DNA of 7,242 nt from NCBI GenBank assembly GCA_021852225.1, contig JAJZOA010000258.1:1-7242 (forward strand), in the 5' to 3' direction. The notes beneath the pieces are model-generated. The model made no database searches and had not been told where the DNA came from. It saw nothing but the letters and a program-made list of their open reading frames with translations. Below, in pieces: positions 1-6,089 of the stretch. The stretch's first letter is position 1. Every line of letters begins with the position of its first letter. This DNA comes from Planctomycetota bacterium (GTDB lineage Bacteria > Planctomycetota > Phycisphaerae > WQYP01). A program made the translations under genes and the position numbers.

Positions 1-397
1 GCCGCGTGCCACCTCTGTTACATTCCGCCGGACGGAATACAAAAATTGAGCTAAAACCGATGAAATTTGCCCTTTCAAAAAATATTTGTCACAGGCCCGC
101 CCCCATTCGCGCGCGTTTTATTATTCGGACTGCCGCACAATTAGGATGCGGCGGAAGTTCCTGCCTAAGAGATAGTCAAATAACGCGATCCTGGCGGGCC
201 GCCGCGCATGGAGTCTGCGGACGGGTACAACATCTATCGCATTTCAGGATTGCGGACTGAAAATAAGTTCACCGCCCCAAGCGCCCCATTTATCCAGATG
301 AGGTTTGAACGCGCCGTTGGCGCTTGTTGCCGCCGAATCGATTTGTGTGATGAAGATTCCGCATTGGTTGGACGGAATTTGCCTGGGGCGCGAAAGG
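1..397. other. Gap downstream of recJ, no supported gene
   Basis: This stretch lies beyond the recJ stop codon and runs to the left window edge. Short open frames exist on both strands, but they are rich in Arg, Cys and Pro, lack a convincing ribosome binding site and look like chance frames. Three small inverted repeats are visible: ATTCCG/CGGAAT at 22-38 (loop 5), GCCGCA/TGCGGC at 132-152 (loop 9) and GCGCC/GGCGC near 312-324. None is followed by a T tract on either strand, so none qualifies as an intrinsic terminator. The A/T-rich part (about 40-90) could hold a promoter for a gene further left, but no clear -35/-10 pair was found. How recJ transcription ends here is not evident. Confidence 0.5.
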
Positions 398-2239
398 TCA
401 AACGGTGGGATGTAATGCGGCGGGTGTAATTTCGCGCGCGATGTCCGTGCGGGCTGTCTGAACAATAGGTTCCAGAAATCTGCCATCGGATCTGCGAAGG
501 TCCACAACGTGCAGGTCCAGGCGTGTGCGGCCCTTGTAGGTGTCAATTCGTGGTTCCACCACCAAGTCAATTTCCAGGCCGACGGGCAGATATGGCTCCA
601 GAAGGCCCATGCGGAACGCCACTGCCCGTGCGGTTTGCGTGCCGATGCGAAGTTGCAGTTGCAGGTGCCCGCCCGCCGCACCCATGCGACGGGGCGCGGT
701 AGCCAATCTTGCACCGGCGATCAGAAATTTCGGACGTGGATTGCCGCAGCCGAACGGTGCCAGGTTTTCCAGTTCGCGCACGGCCTGAAGGTCCAGATCG
801 GCTTCCGTGAGTTCGCCATCCAAATCCAGTGCGGCGGCGAATTGCAATTGCGGATAGTGGTTGCGGACAAATTCACACAGACGCTGACGGAACGCTTCCA
901 CCTTTCCGGATTCCAGCCGAACGCCGCCTGCAGCGGCATGACCACCACCGCTGATCAGAAGATCGCGGCAGAATTCAATGGCTTCATGCAGTGGAATGCC
1001 CTTAATGCTGCGTCCAGACCCGGCGGCTTGCGCCCCATCCTGCGAGAGGATAAACGTCGGGCGATTGAAAGCGTCCACCAGGCGTGAAGCGACGATGCCC
1101 ACCACGCCGGCGTGCCAGTCCTGGCTGCACAACACGATGGCGGGTGGCATATCCCGCGGTTCGCGCGCCATTTTTAGCGCAGCGGCGGTAATTTTGCGTT
1201 CGGTGCCCTGGCGATCCATATTCTGCTCTTCCAGATAATCCGCAAGTTCAGTTGCGCGGGCTGCATCATCTGTGGTTAAAAGTTCAACCGCTTCCGAGGC
1301 GTGATCCATTCGACCGGCCGCATTAAGCCGCGGTGCCAGCAGAAAGCCCACGGCCGTGCCATCAATTGTTTTGTTCGTCAGACCGGCGGCCGAAATCAGC
1401 GCCTGAATGCCGACCAGCGACGAACGCGGCAGTTGCGCCAGGCCGAACCGCGCCAGCAAGCGGTTTTCCCCGGTCAGCGGAACCACATCGGCGATGGTGG
1501 CCAGAGCCACCAGTGCTGAAAATTCCACCATCAGGCTCCGATACCCGCCGGTAAGCCGTGGCGAATTGCAAAGTCGCGCACCAATGGCCCATGCCAGTTT
1601 ATATGCCACACCCGCTCCGCACAGATGCCGGTTCGCCTGCCCGGTGGAATCCAGGCCGGGATGAACCAGCACATTGGCCTCGGGCAGCGTGTCGCCCATT
1701 TCATGATGATCGGTCACCACCACATCCATGCCGGCACGGCGGGCCTGGGCAATGGGTTCAATCGCAGTAATGCCGCAGTCTACGCTCACCAGCAGTTGGG
1801 TGCCTTTTTGAGCCAGTTGCTGGAGAGCCTTACAGGAAATTCCATAGCCTTCATCCACACGGTGCGGAATGTAAACATCAAAATCAGCGCCGGCCATTTT
1901 AAGCAGTCGCCACAGCATCGCCGTTCCGGTGATGCCGTCCACATCGTAATCACCATAAATGGTCATTTTCTCGCGCTGGTGAATTGCCGCCGCGATACGT
2001 TCCGCAGCCGCGGTCATGCCAGGAATCGTTTCCGGAGGGTGAAGATTTTTGAATTGCGGATGAATAAATTCCCGGGCTTCCGCCAGGTCTGTGATCTGCC
2101 GCGTCAGCAGCAGTCTGGCGACCAACGGATGACAGGCCAGCGCGCAGGCTGTTGCCGCAACGTCCGCGGCCCGCGGCATGGCCTGCGGCAGAATCCAGTG
2201 CCGCTTTTTATGACTGATAGCTTCCGTGCCGTGTATCAT
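398..2239 (-). CDS. recJ: Single-stranded-DNA-specific 5'-3' exonuclease RecJ
   Basis: RecJ degrades single-stranded DNA 5' to 3' in the cytoplasm. It acts in RecF-pathway recombination, mismatch repair and replication-fork processing. Numbering from the chosen start (613 aa), the DHH phosphoesterase motifs are intact: motif I YGDYDVDG at 95-102, motif II VSVDCG at 151-156, motif III VTDHHE at 175-180, and the motif IV Asp in ADVVPL at about 251. The DHHA1 part follows, with GSGRSIKG at 407-414 and GGGHAAAGG at 431-439, then a C-terminal OB-like region. The length lies between E. coli (577) and B. subtilis (786) RecJ. I chose the ATG at 2239 because AAGGA lies nine bases upstream and the KKRHW segment then falls near the N-terminus, as in other RecJs. 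An in-frame ATG at 2293, which overlaps the purQ stop as TGATG, would give 631 aa by translational coupling. The family assignment is secure; the start is less so. Confidence 0.96.
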   Translation of the reverse strand: MIHGTEAISHKKRHWILPQAMPRAADVAATACALACHPLVARLLLTRQITDLAEAREFIHPQFKNLHPPETIPGMTAAAERIAAAIHQREKMTIYGDYDVDGITGTAMLWRLLKMAGADFDVYIPHRVDEGYGISCKALQQLAQKGTQLLVSVDCGITAIEPIAQARRAGMDVVVTDHHEMGDTLPEANVLVHPGLDSTGQANRHLCGAGVAYKLAWAIGARLCNSPRLTGGYRSLMVEFSALVALATIADVVPLTGENRLLARFGLAQLPRSSLVGIQALISAAGLTNKTIDGTAVGFLLAPRLNAAGRMDHASEAVELLTTDDAARATELADYLEEQNMDRQGTERKITAAALKMAREPRDMPPAIVLCSQDWHAGVVGIVASRLVDAFNRPTFILSQDGAQAAGSGRSIKGIPLHEAIEFCRDLLISGGGHAAAGGVRLESGKVEAFRQRLCEFVRNHYPQLQFAAALDLDGELTEADLDLQAVRELENLAPFGCGNPRPKFLIAGARLATAPRRMGAAGGHLQLQLRIGTQTARAVAFRMGLLEPYLPVGLEIDLVVEPRIDTYKGRTRLDLHVVDLRRSDGRFLEPIVQTARTDIAREITPAALHPTV

Positions 2240-2292
2240 CCGTGTGGGTCCTTGTATTGGATTCGGTGTTGACCAGCGCGGATGTGGCCGCA

Positions 2293-3147
2293 TCAGCCGG
2301 CGGCGGCAGCCGGTTCCACCGGAAGGCTCTCTGAAGATTGTATGTCAAGCGATTGTGACGCGTGCACAAAATCAACAGCGTTCCGGAAAATTTGCATGCC
2401 ATCGGCGGTCTGGTCGGCGCGCGTCCAGTCTGGTGACTGGTGCATTTGGGTAAAGCGTTCGGGGTGTGGCATCAGGCCCAGTACACGACCGGTGATATCG
2501 CAAATGCCGGCAATCGCGTCGGTGCTGCCGTTGGGATTGTCCGGAAAATCGCTGGTCGCCTGGCCACCTGCGTCGACATATCGCAAGACTATCTGATCGT
2601 TTTGCTGCAGGGCCGCAAGCACTTCCGGCGAACGAACCATAAAGCGGCCTTCGCCATGGGCCACTGGCAGGCGGAGCAACTGGCCGGGCCGAATCCATTT
2701 GCAGAGACTCGAAAAGGTTTTAAGCCGTACCCAGCGGTCCTCAAAGCGGGCGTGCGAATTGTGGGTAAGCGTGGCGGTGCGGGTGTCTTCTGGCGCAAAC
2801 TGCGGCAGCGGGCCGGGCAGCAGCCCCGCCTTGACCAGAATTTGAAAGCCATTGCAGATACCGATAATCAGCTTTCCATCCCGTACCCATTGTTCCAGCG
2901 GATTTTTCAGATGATGCACAAGCTGGTTGGCGAAAATCTTTCCGCTGGCTATGTCGTCGCCGTAGGAAAAGCCACCAGCCAATGCCAGTATGTGATAGTG
3001 ACGCAACTGATCGGGGGCGTTCATCAGGCGGTTGATGTGAAGTTTGGTCACCGCTGCGCCGGCCTGTTCAAACGCCCAGGCAAGTTCCTGGTCGCAATTG
3101 GTGCCGGCCGTTCGGGGCAGAAGAACACGTACAGAGGATGATTGCAT
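2293..3147 (-). CDS. purQ: Phosphoribosylformylglycinamidine synthase, glutaminase subunit PurQ
   Basis: PurQ hydrolyses glutamine and passes ammonia to PurL (with PurS), converting FGAR to FGAM in the fourth step of de novo purine synthesis. Its class I glutamine amidotransferase features are complete. Numbered from ATG 3147 (284 aa), they are GGFSYGDD at 58-65, the nucleophile Cys98 in GICNGFQ, HGEG at 164-167, and the His228/Glu230 pair in MPHPERF. It is a stand-alone glutaminase, not the C-terminal part of a large PurL, and is longer than the roughly 225 aa of the B. subtilis type, with an extra tail after about residue 262. The ATG at 3147 is preferred over the TTG at 3153 because AAGGG sits six bases before the ATG. 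A promoter lies immediately upstream, and its stop codon touches the long recJ frame, so the two genes probably share a transcript. No purL or purS is visible in the window. Confidence 0.96.
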   Translation of the reverse strand: MQSSSVRVLLPRTAGTNCDQELAWAFEQAGAAVTKLHINRLMNAPDQLRHYHILALAGGFSYGDDIASGKIFANQLVHHLKNPLEQWVRDGKLIIGICNGFQILVKAGLLPGPLPQFAPEDTRTATLTHNSHARFEDRWVRLKTFSSLCKWIRPGQLLRLPVAHGEGRFMVRSPEVLAALQQNDQIVLRYVDAGGQATSDFPDNPNGSTDAIAGICDITGRVLGLMPHPERFTQMHQSPDWTRADQTADGMQIFRNAVDFVHASQSLDIQSSESLPVEPAAAAG

Positions 3148-3172
3148 AGCCAACCCTTTTCCAACAGTTCAT

Positions 3173-3201
3173 AGTATAAGAATTTTTCCTGAATTTGTCT
3201 G
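3173..3201 (-). promoter_or_regulatory. Candidate sigma70-type promoter of purQ-recJ
   Basis: On the minus strand, TATACT (-10, 3173-3178, five of six consensus positions) follows CAGACA (-35, 3196-3201, four of six) with a 17-bp spacer. Transcription would begin near 3166, leaving a leader of only about 20 bases that contains the AAGGG ribosome binding site. Such a short leader argues against a riboswitch controlling purQ. It also suggests that the structured DNA at 3314-3586 is not part of the purQ mRNA. The call rests on consensus matching only. Confidence 0.5.
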
Positions 3202-3208
3202 GGCGTGT

Positions 3209-3225
3209 CGGAAAATATTCGGAAA
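3209..3225. repeat. CGGAAA direct repeat, 11-bp period
   Basis: CGGAAA occurs at 3209-3214 and again at 3220-3225, one helical turn apart, starting eight bases upstream of the proposed purQ -35 box. The position and spacing suit either a binding site for an activator or repressor, or an A/T-rich UP-like element. A chance match of two hexamers is also possible. Confidence 0.35.
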
Positions 3226-3228
3226 TGA

Positions 3229-3243
3229 CCGTTTTCAAAACGG
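3229..3243. promoter_or_regulatory. Perfect 7-bp palindrome upstream of purQ promoter
   Basis: The sequence CCGTTTTCAAAACGG is a perfect inverted repeat with a single central base. It lies 27 bp upstream of the proposed purQ -35 element. As DNA it resembles an operator for a dimeric regulator. As RNA it would be a poor hairpin, because the loop is too small, and no T tract follows it, so a terminator is less likely. No specific regulator can be named. Confidence 0.4.
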
Positions 3244-3313
3244 CCCGGCAATAGAGCCAAACAGGGGAGGCATATTTGCTGGCAATTCGCAGTCTACGGC
3301 CCCCAAGCTGAGG

Positions 3314-3586
3314 CCTCATCGTGAGGTACCGGTGTTCGGTCCCGGTTGGCGGGCCTGCCTTTCGTGGAGCTGCCATTTAGGCCGCGGAATTCAGAGTCAT
3401 TGTTGGAAAGCTGGCGAGCCTTCGGCCCAATGGGCGAACGAAACGATGGCATCGTCACGTCCGTCGTTATTAAGTTCGCTTGGTCGGCAGCGTGCCGCGG
3501 CGGTCCCGCCAGCCGCATACCGACCGCGACGGACGATAGCCGCAGTCGGATCGGAACCGATCCCGATTTGCCCAAGGCCAACGGGC
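3314..3586. ncRNA. Candidate structured RNA or inverted-repeat-rich element between recA and purQ
   Basis: The gap between recA and purQ (3148-3612) has no convincing gene but is dense in potential stem-loops. Visible stems are CCTCA/TGAGG (3314-3326), ACCGG/CCGGT (3328-3346), GCGG-g-CCT/AGGCCGC (3349-3385), TTC-g-GCCC/GGGC-GAA (3421-3438), ACGAT/ATCGT (3443-3455), a nested 9-bp stem (3458-3535), GGATCGG/CCGATCC (3548-3563) and GCCC/GGGC (3570-3586). The strand is undecided, because the few wobble extensions favour neither side. I looked for hallmark segments of RNase P RNA, tmRNA, SRP RNA and tRNA on both strands and saw none. The element could instead be the untranslated tail of recA mRNA, or GC-rich DNA that forms stems by chance. 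Confidence 0.25.
3458..3535. repeat. Nested 78-base inverted repeat
   Basis: The outer arms CGTCCGTCG (3458-3466) and CGACGGACG (3527-3535) pair perfectly over 9 bp. Inside them, GGTCGG (3482-3487) pairs with CCGACC (3520-3525), separated from the outer stem by about 15 unpaired bases on one side and one on the other. The apex holds a further GC-rich hairpin, GGCG/CGCC at 3499-3510. This is the strongest single structure in the gap. Confidence 0.6.
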
Positions 3587-3612
3587 ACCGCAAAGGGGGT
3601 GGCAACCGGGCA

Positions 3613-4743
3613 CTATTTTCCAGCTTTGGCGGTGGGGCGGTTATCCTTCAGTTCAGGCTTGCCATCCACTTTTAATTCTGCTTTCACGGCGGATTTTTCC
3701 GGAGCCGTTTCCACCTTCGGCATGCGCTTGGCCAGAATTTTTTCACGAATTTCCTTGGCGGCGGCCGGATTTTCCTTCAGATACTGCCGCGCCTGTTCTC
3801 GCCCCTGACCCATCCGCAATGGACCATAGCTGAACCATGCGCCGCTTTTATCAATGACATTGTCATTTACGGCCAGGTCCAGAAGGTCACCTTCATAGCT
3901 GATGCCGCTGTCAAACAGAATATCAAATTCCGCCTCACGGAAAGGCGGCGCGATTTTATTCTTCACCACTTTGGCGCGTACATGATTGCCAATCGCGACC
4001 TCTCCTTCCTTGATGGTGTTGACGCGGCGGATGTCAATTCGCACGGAACTGTAGAATTTAAGGGCGCGGCCGCCGGTGGTGGTTTCCGGATTGCCGAACA
4101 TGACGCCGATTTTTTCGCGGATCTGGTTGATGAAAACGATCAGTGTTTTGCTTTTGGAAACCGCGCCGGTCAGTTTCCGCATGGCCTGGCTCATCAGACG
4201 GGCCTGCATGCCCATGGAGGCATCGCCCATTTCACCTTCAATTTCCGCTTTCGGAATCAGGGCCGCGACTGAATCGACCACGATCACATCCACGGCATTG
4301 CTGCGCACCAGCAACTCCACAATTTCCAGGGCCTGCTCGCCGGTGTCCGGCTGGCTGACCAAAAGGTTCTGCAGGCTTACCCCCAGCCGTTTGGCCCAGG
4401 ATGGATCCAGCGCATGTTCGGCATCCACAAAAGCCGCCACGCCGCCGGTTTTTTGTGCCTGCGCGATGATATGCAGACAAAGCGTCGTTTTCCCTGAAGA
4501 TTCCGGGCCAAACACCTCCACAATGCGGCCCCGCGGCAGACCCACGCCGCCCAGCGCGATATCCAGCCCCAGTGAGCCGGTTGGAATGCCATCAATCGCC
4601 ACCAGACCCGCACCGTCCATCGTCATGATGGAACCTTTGCCATACGTTTTTTCAATTTGGGAGACTGCCCTTTCCAGAGCCTGTTCCCGTGGGGTTGAAG
4701 CGGCCGAATGTGACGGATTGGAGGCTGTGGCAAGTGCGGACAT
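3613..4743 (-). CDS. recA: Recombinase RecA
   Basis: RecA forms ATP-dependent filaments on single-stranded DNA, catalyses homologous pairing and strand exchange, and stimulates LexA self-cleavage in the SOS response. Numbered from ATG 4743 (376 aa), it shows the Walker A motif GPESSGKT at 79-86, the catalytic Glu in DAEHALDP at 107-114, and Walker [11 protein letters not shown] at 153-162. Loop L1 is around EGEMGD at 169-174, and loop L2 runs from NQIREKIG at 206 through NPETTTGG at 218-225. No core motif is missing. The N-terminus has a Ser/Ala-rich extension of about 18 residues before the family core. The tail after residue 342 is Lys-rich, with about eight Lys against six acidic residues, unlike the acidic E. 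coli tail. The in-frame GTG at 4776 lies inside the leader hairpin region and is unlikely to be the start. The gene stands alone, with its own promoter. Confidence 0.99.
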   Translation of the reverse strand: MSALATASNPSHSAASTPREQALERAVSQIEKTYGKGSIMTMDGAGLVAIDGIPTGSLGLDIALGGVGLPRGRIVEVFGPESSGKTTLCLHIIAQAQKTGGVAAFVDAEHALDPSWAKRLGVSLQNLLVSQPDTGEQALEIVELLVRSNAVDVIVVDSVAALIPKAEIEGEMGDASMGMQARLMSQAMRKLTGAVSKSKTLIVFINQIREKIGVMFGNPETTTGGRALKFYSSVRIDIRRVNTIKEGEVAIGNHVRAKVVKNKIAPPFREAEFDILFDSGISYEGDLLDLAVNDNVIDKSGAWFSYGPLRMGQGREQARQYLKENPAAAKEIREKILAKRMPKVETAPEKSAVKAELKVDGKPELKDNRPTAKAGK

Positions 4744-4754
4744 GAAAATCTCAC

Positions 4755-4782
4755 AAAAAAACACCGAAATTCGCACGCGGTG
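4755..4782 (-). terminator. Terminator-like hairpin with U7 in the recA leader
   Basis: Read on the minus strand, CACCG (4782-4778) pairs with CGGTG (4766-4762) across an 11-base loop, and seven Ts (4761-4755) follow immediately. This is the layout of an intrinsic terminator, placed 11 bases before the recA ATG. The stem is only 5 bp, so on its own it may be weak. A second hairpin, CGCAC/GTGCG with a 3-base loop at 4772-4784, uses overlapping bases and would exclude it. That arrangement is typical of attenuators, but it could also be coincidence in a GC-rich leader. Confidence 0.35.
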
Positions 4783-4803
4783 CGGCGCGTAAGCGTTTAT
4801 TTT

Positions 4804-4831
4804 ATGGTACCTAACTTTTGGCTAACGTCAA
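4804..4831 (-). promoter_or_regulatory. Candidate recA promoter
   Basis: On the minus strand, TTGACG (-35, 4826-4831, five of six consensus bases) is followed after 16 bp by TACCAT (-10, 4804-4809, four of six), with an A/T-rich stretch just downstream. Initiation near 4797 would give a leader of about 54 bases. This is the only good -35 hexamer in the gap between the HAD gene and recA. Confidence 0.55.
4811..4826. repeat. GTTAG direct repeat in the recA promoter spacer
   Basis: On the minus strand GTTAG occurs twice (4826-4822 and 4815-4811) with an 11-bp period, lying between the -35 and -10 boxes. An operator there would block RNA polymerase. The period equals that of the alphaproteobacterial LexA site GTTC-N7-GTTC, so a LexA-type or other repressor site is a reasonable guess. 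The sequence is not a recognised LexA box. Confidence 0.4.
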
Positions 4832-4910
4832 GCGACTGAAAATTTAGACGCTGCCCGAATGCCTGCTCATGGAAAGGGGCTGTTGGCGACATCCACTCGG
4901 GTCACGGCGA

Positions 4911-5723
4911 TCAGGCGGTGGATGTCAGCAACCAATCGACTGCCTGGGCAAATCCGTTTTCGTCATTGCTGGTCGTTACAAATACGGCGAGTGTTTTAAG
5001 CTCATCCACCCCGTTGCCCATTGCCATGGCCAGCCCCGCCATATTCAGCATGGGCAGGTCGTTGGAACCATCCCCAATTGCCGCCACCTGATTGAGCGGT
5101 ATTCCCATGACCGCGGCCAATCGTTTAAGCCCGTGCCCCTTGTCCGCTCCCAGGCGGGTGATATCCAGGTAATGCGCCTGTGACCGGCTGGCGCTTAATT
5201 CGCCTCCCAGCCGCTGCCGCATGGCCGCCTCGCACGCGGCCAGAACGGCGGGCTGGTCACTTACCCCGACAAGCTTTATCAGATCGGGGGGCAACGGGCC
5301 GGATTCCCATACCTCGGCCGGCGCATGGCCGACTGTGTTGCTTTCCCGATCCACATACACCCCATCGGCCTTGCTGACCAGCCAGCGGGAAAAATCATAC
5401 AGCCAGAAATCAATGGAAAATTCGCGACATATTGCGATCGCCTTTTCTGCCGCCGCTGCCGGCAGCGTGCAAATTTCCAGCGTGCTTAAATTCGGCCAGA
5501 CAATTTGTGCCCCGTTAAACGCGCCCACCGGTTCAGTCAGGCCCAGTTGTGCAATCAATGATGGCAGGCCATCGGGCGACCGTCCGCTGATAATGGTAAA
5601 GCGGACGCCCGCGGACTTGACCCGTTTGACCGCGGCAATAGTTTTGGGCGTCAGGATTTTTTGTGGTGTCAGCAGTGTGCCATCCACATCGGAAATCATG
5701 AGTTTAATATTGTGATTGTGCAT
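4911..5723 (-). CDS. Cof-type HAD-IIB family phosphatase
   Basis: This is a cytoplasmic haloacid dehalogenase-superfamily hydrolase of the Cof/YbiV type, a family that dephosphorylates sugar phosphates, FMN, PLP and similar small metabolites; the substrate cannot be read from the sequence. Numbered from ATG 5723 (270 aa), motif I is DVDGT at 12-16 with nucleophile Asp12 and acid/base Asp14, motif II is ISGRS at 45-49, motif III Lys195 lies in GADKGHG, and motif IV is GDGSNDLPML at 217-226. The IIB cap lies between motifs II and III, and the length of about 270 aa is typical. Two ATGs stand in tandem at 5726 and 5723; the second is better spaced from the upstream AAGGGG. The gene is separated from its neighbours by gaps of about 360 and 167 bp, so it is probably a single-gene unit, and nothing in the context indicates its role. 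Confidence 0.93.
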   Translation of the reverse strand: MHNHNIKLMISDVDGTLLTPQKILTPKTIAAVKRVKSAGVRFTIISGRSPDGLPSLIAQLGLTEPVGAFNGAQIVWPNLSTLEICTLPAAAAEKAIAICREFSIDFWLYDFSRWLVSKADGVYVDRESNTVGHAPAEVWESGPLPPDLIKLVGVSDQPAVLAACEAAMRQRLGGELSASRSQAHYLDITRLGADKGHGLKRLAAVMGIPLNQVAAIGDGSNDLPMLNMAGLAMAMGNGVDELKTLAVFVTTSNDENGFAQAVDWLLTSTA

Positions 5724-5726
5724 CAT

Positions 5727-6089
5727 GCCCCTTCGCCGGCCAAAATTGCTCGTCTATTTCTCCATCGCCGGGCGTGTCTATCATAACGTAAATCACCCGA
5801 TCGATGGATATTGCCGGGATTTCGGGCGGCACCGCCGGTGCGCGACAGATTCGGTGGGGGTGTCGATCGCAGCAGGAGACGGTTAGGAACGTCATTGGGT
5901 GTCGGCTGTCCCGCGCCATGCACCTGCCGCGGGCTTTCCGTCCGCCTTGTAGTCCGCCGTCGGGTCCGGCAAGTGGAAACAATTGCGTCCGTCGCCCCGC
6001 AATCAGCCATTCGTGACCTGCTGGCCGTCATTGGGCCTGGCAAAAATAAGCTCGGCGTCGGCCACCCGCAAATAGTTGAAACTCCAGCA
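5727..6089. other. Gap between the RND and HAD genes
   Basis: No gene is firmly supported here. On the minus strand a frame from a TTG at 5982 (or an internal ATG at about 5895) runs to 5704 and overlaps the HAD start by about 20 bases. Its final part, containing VIYVMIDTPGDGEIDEQF, reads more like protein than the rest, but there is no clear ribosome binding site and the first half is Arg/Pro/Cys-rich. A short inverted repeat, GCACC/GGTGC with a 3-base loop, sits at 5829-5841. No good terminator for the RND gene was found: the T5 tract near 6041-6045 is preceded only by a 3-bp stem. Confidence 0.4.
5780..5785 (-). promoter_or_regulatory. Possible -10 element for the HAD gene
   Basis: On the minus strand TATGAT matches five of six -10 consensus bases and lies about 55 bases upstream of the HAD start codon. 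No good -35 hexamer stands at 16 to 18 bp, so the promoter call is weak. Confidence 0.3.

Noticed and set aside
22..38. Hairpin ATTCCG/CGGAAT considered as a terminator
   Set aside because: No T tract follows the stem on either strand.
509..1087. Long plus-strand frame of 192 codons antisense to recJ
   Set aside because: It is a shadow of the GC-rich recJ coding strand, and the composition is unlike a real protein. RecJ itself is unambiguous.
1625..2272. Plus-strand frame of 215 codons antisense to recJ
   Set aside because: It lies fully antisense to the conserved DHH domain of recJ, and its apparent openness follows from recJ codon bias.
3148..3300. Riboswitch upstream of purQ
   Set aside because: The best promoter leaves a leader of only about 20 bases, and no purine, ZTP or PRPP aptamer core was recognised on the minus strand.
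3397..3588. Minus-strand frame ending in ELNNDGRDDAIVSF, which resembles an FG-GAP or calcium-binding repeat
   Set aside because: It is only about 14 residues of similarity in a short GTG-start frame. The DGRDD codons coincide with one arm of the 9-bp stem at 3527-3535, so the resemblance is probably chance.
3294..3605. Minus-strand frame of 103 codons between recA and purQ
   Set aside because: No domain was recognised, Arg/Pro/Ser content is high, and there is no supported ribosome binding site. It overlaps the stem-loop block and competing frames of equal quality.
4076..4792. Plus-strand frame of 238 codons antisense to recA
   Set aside because: It mirrors the recA reading frame with Ser/Pro/Arg-rich content and no family resemblance.
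6041..6060. T5 tract after the RND gene considered as an intrinsic terminator
   Set aside because: The preceding stem is only about 3 bp (GGC/GCC), too short to support the call.
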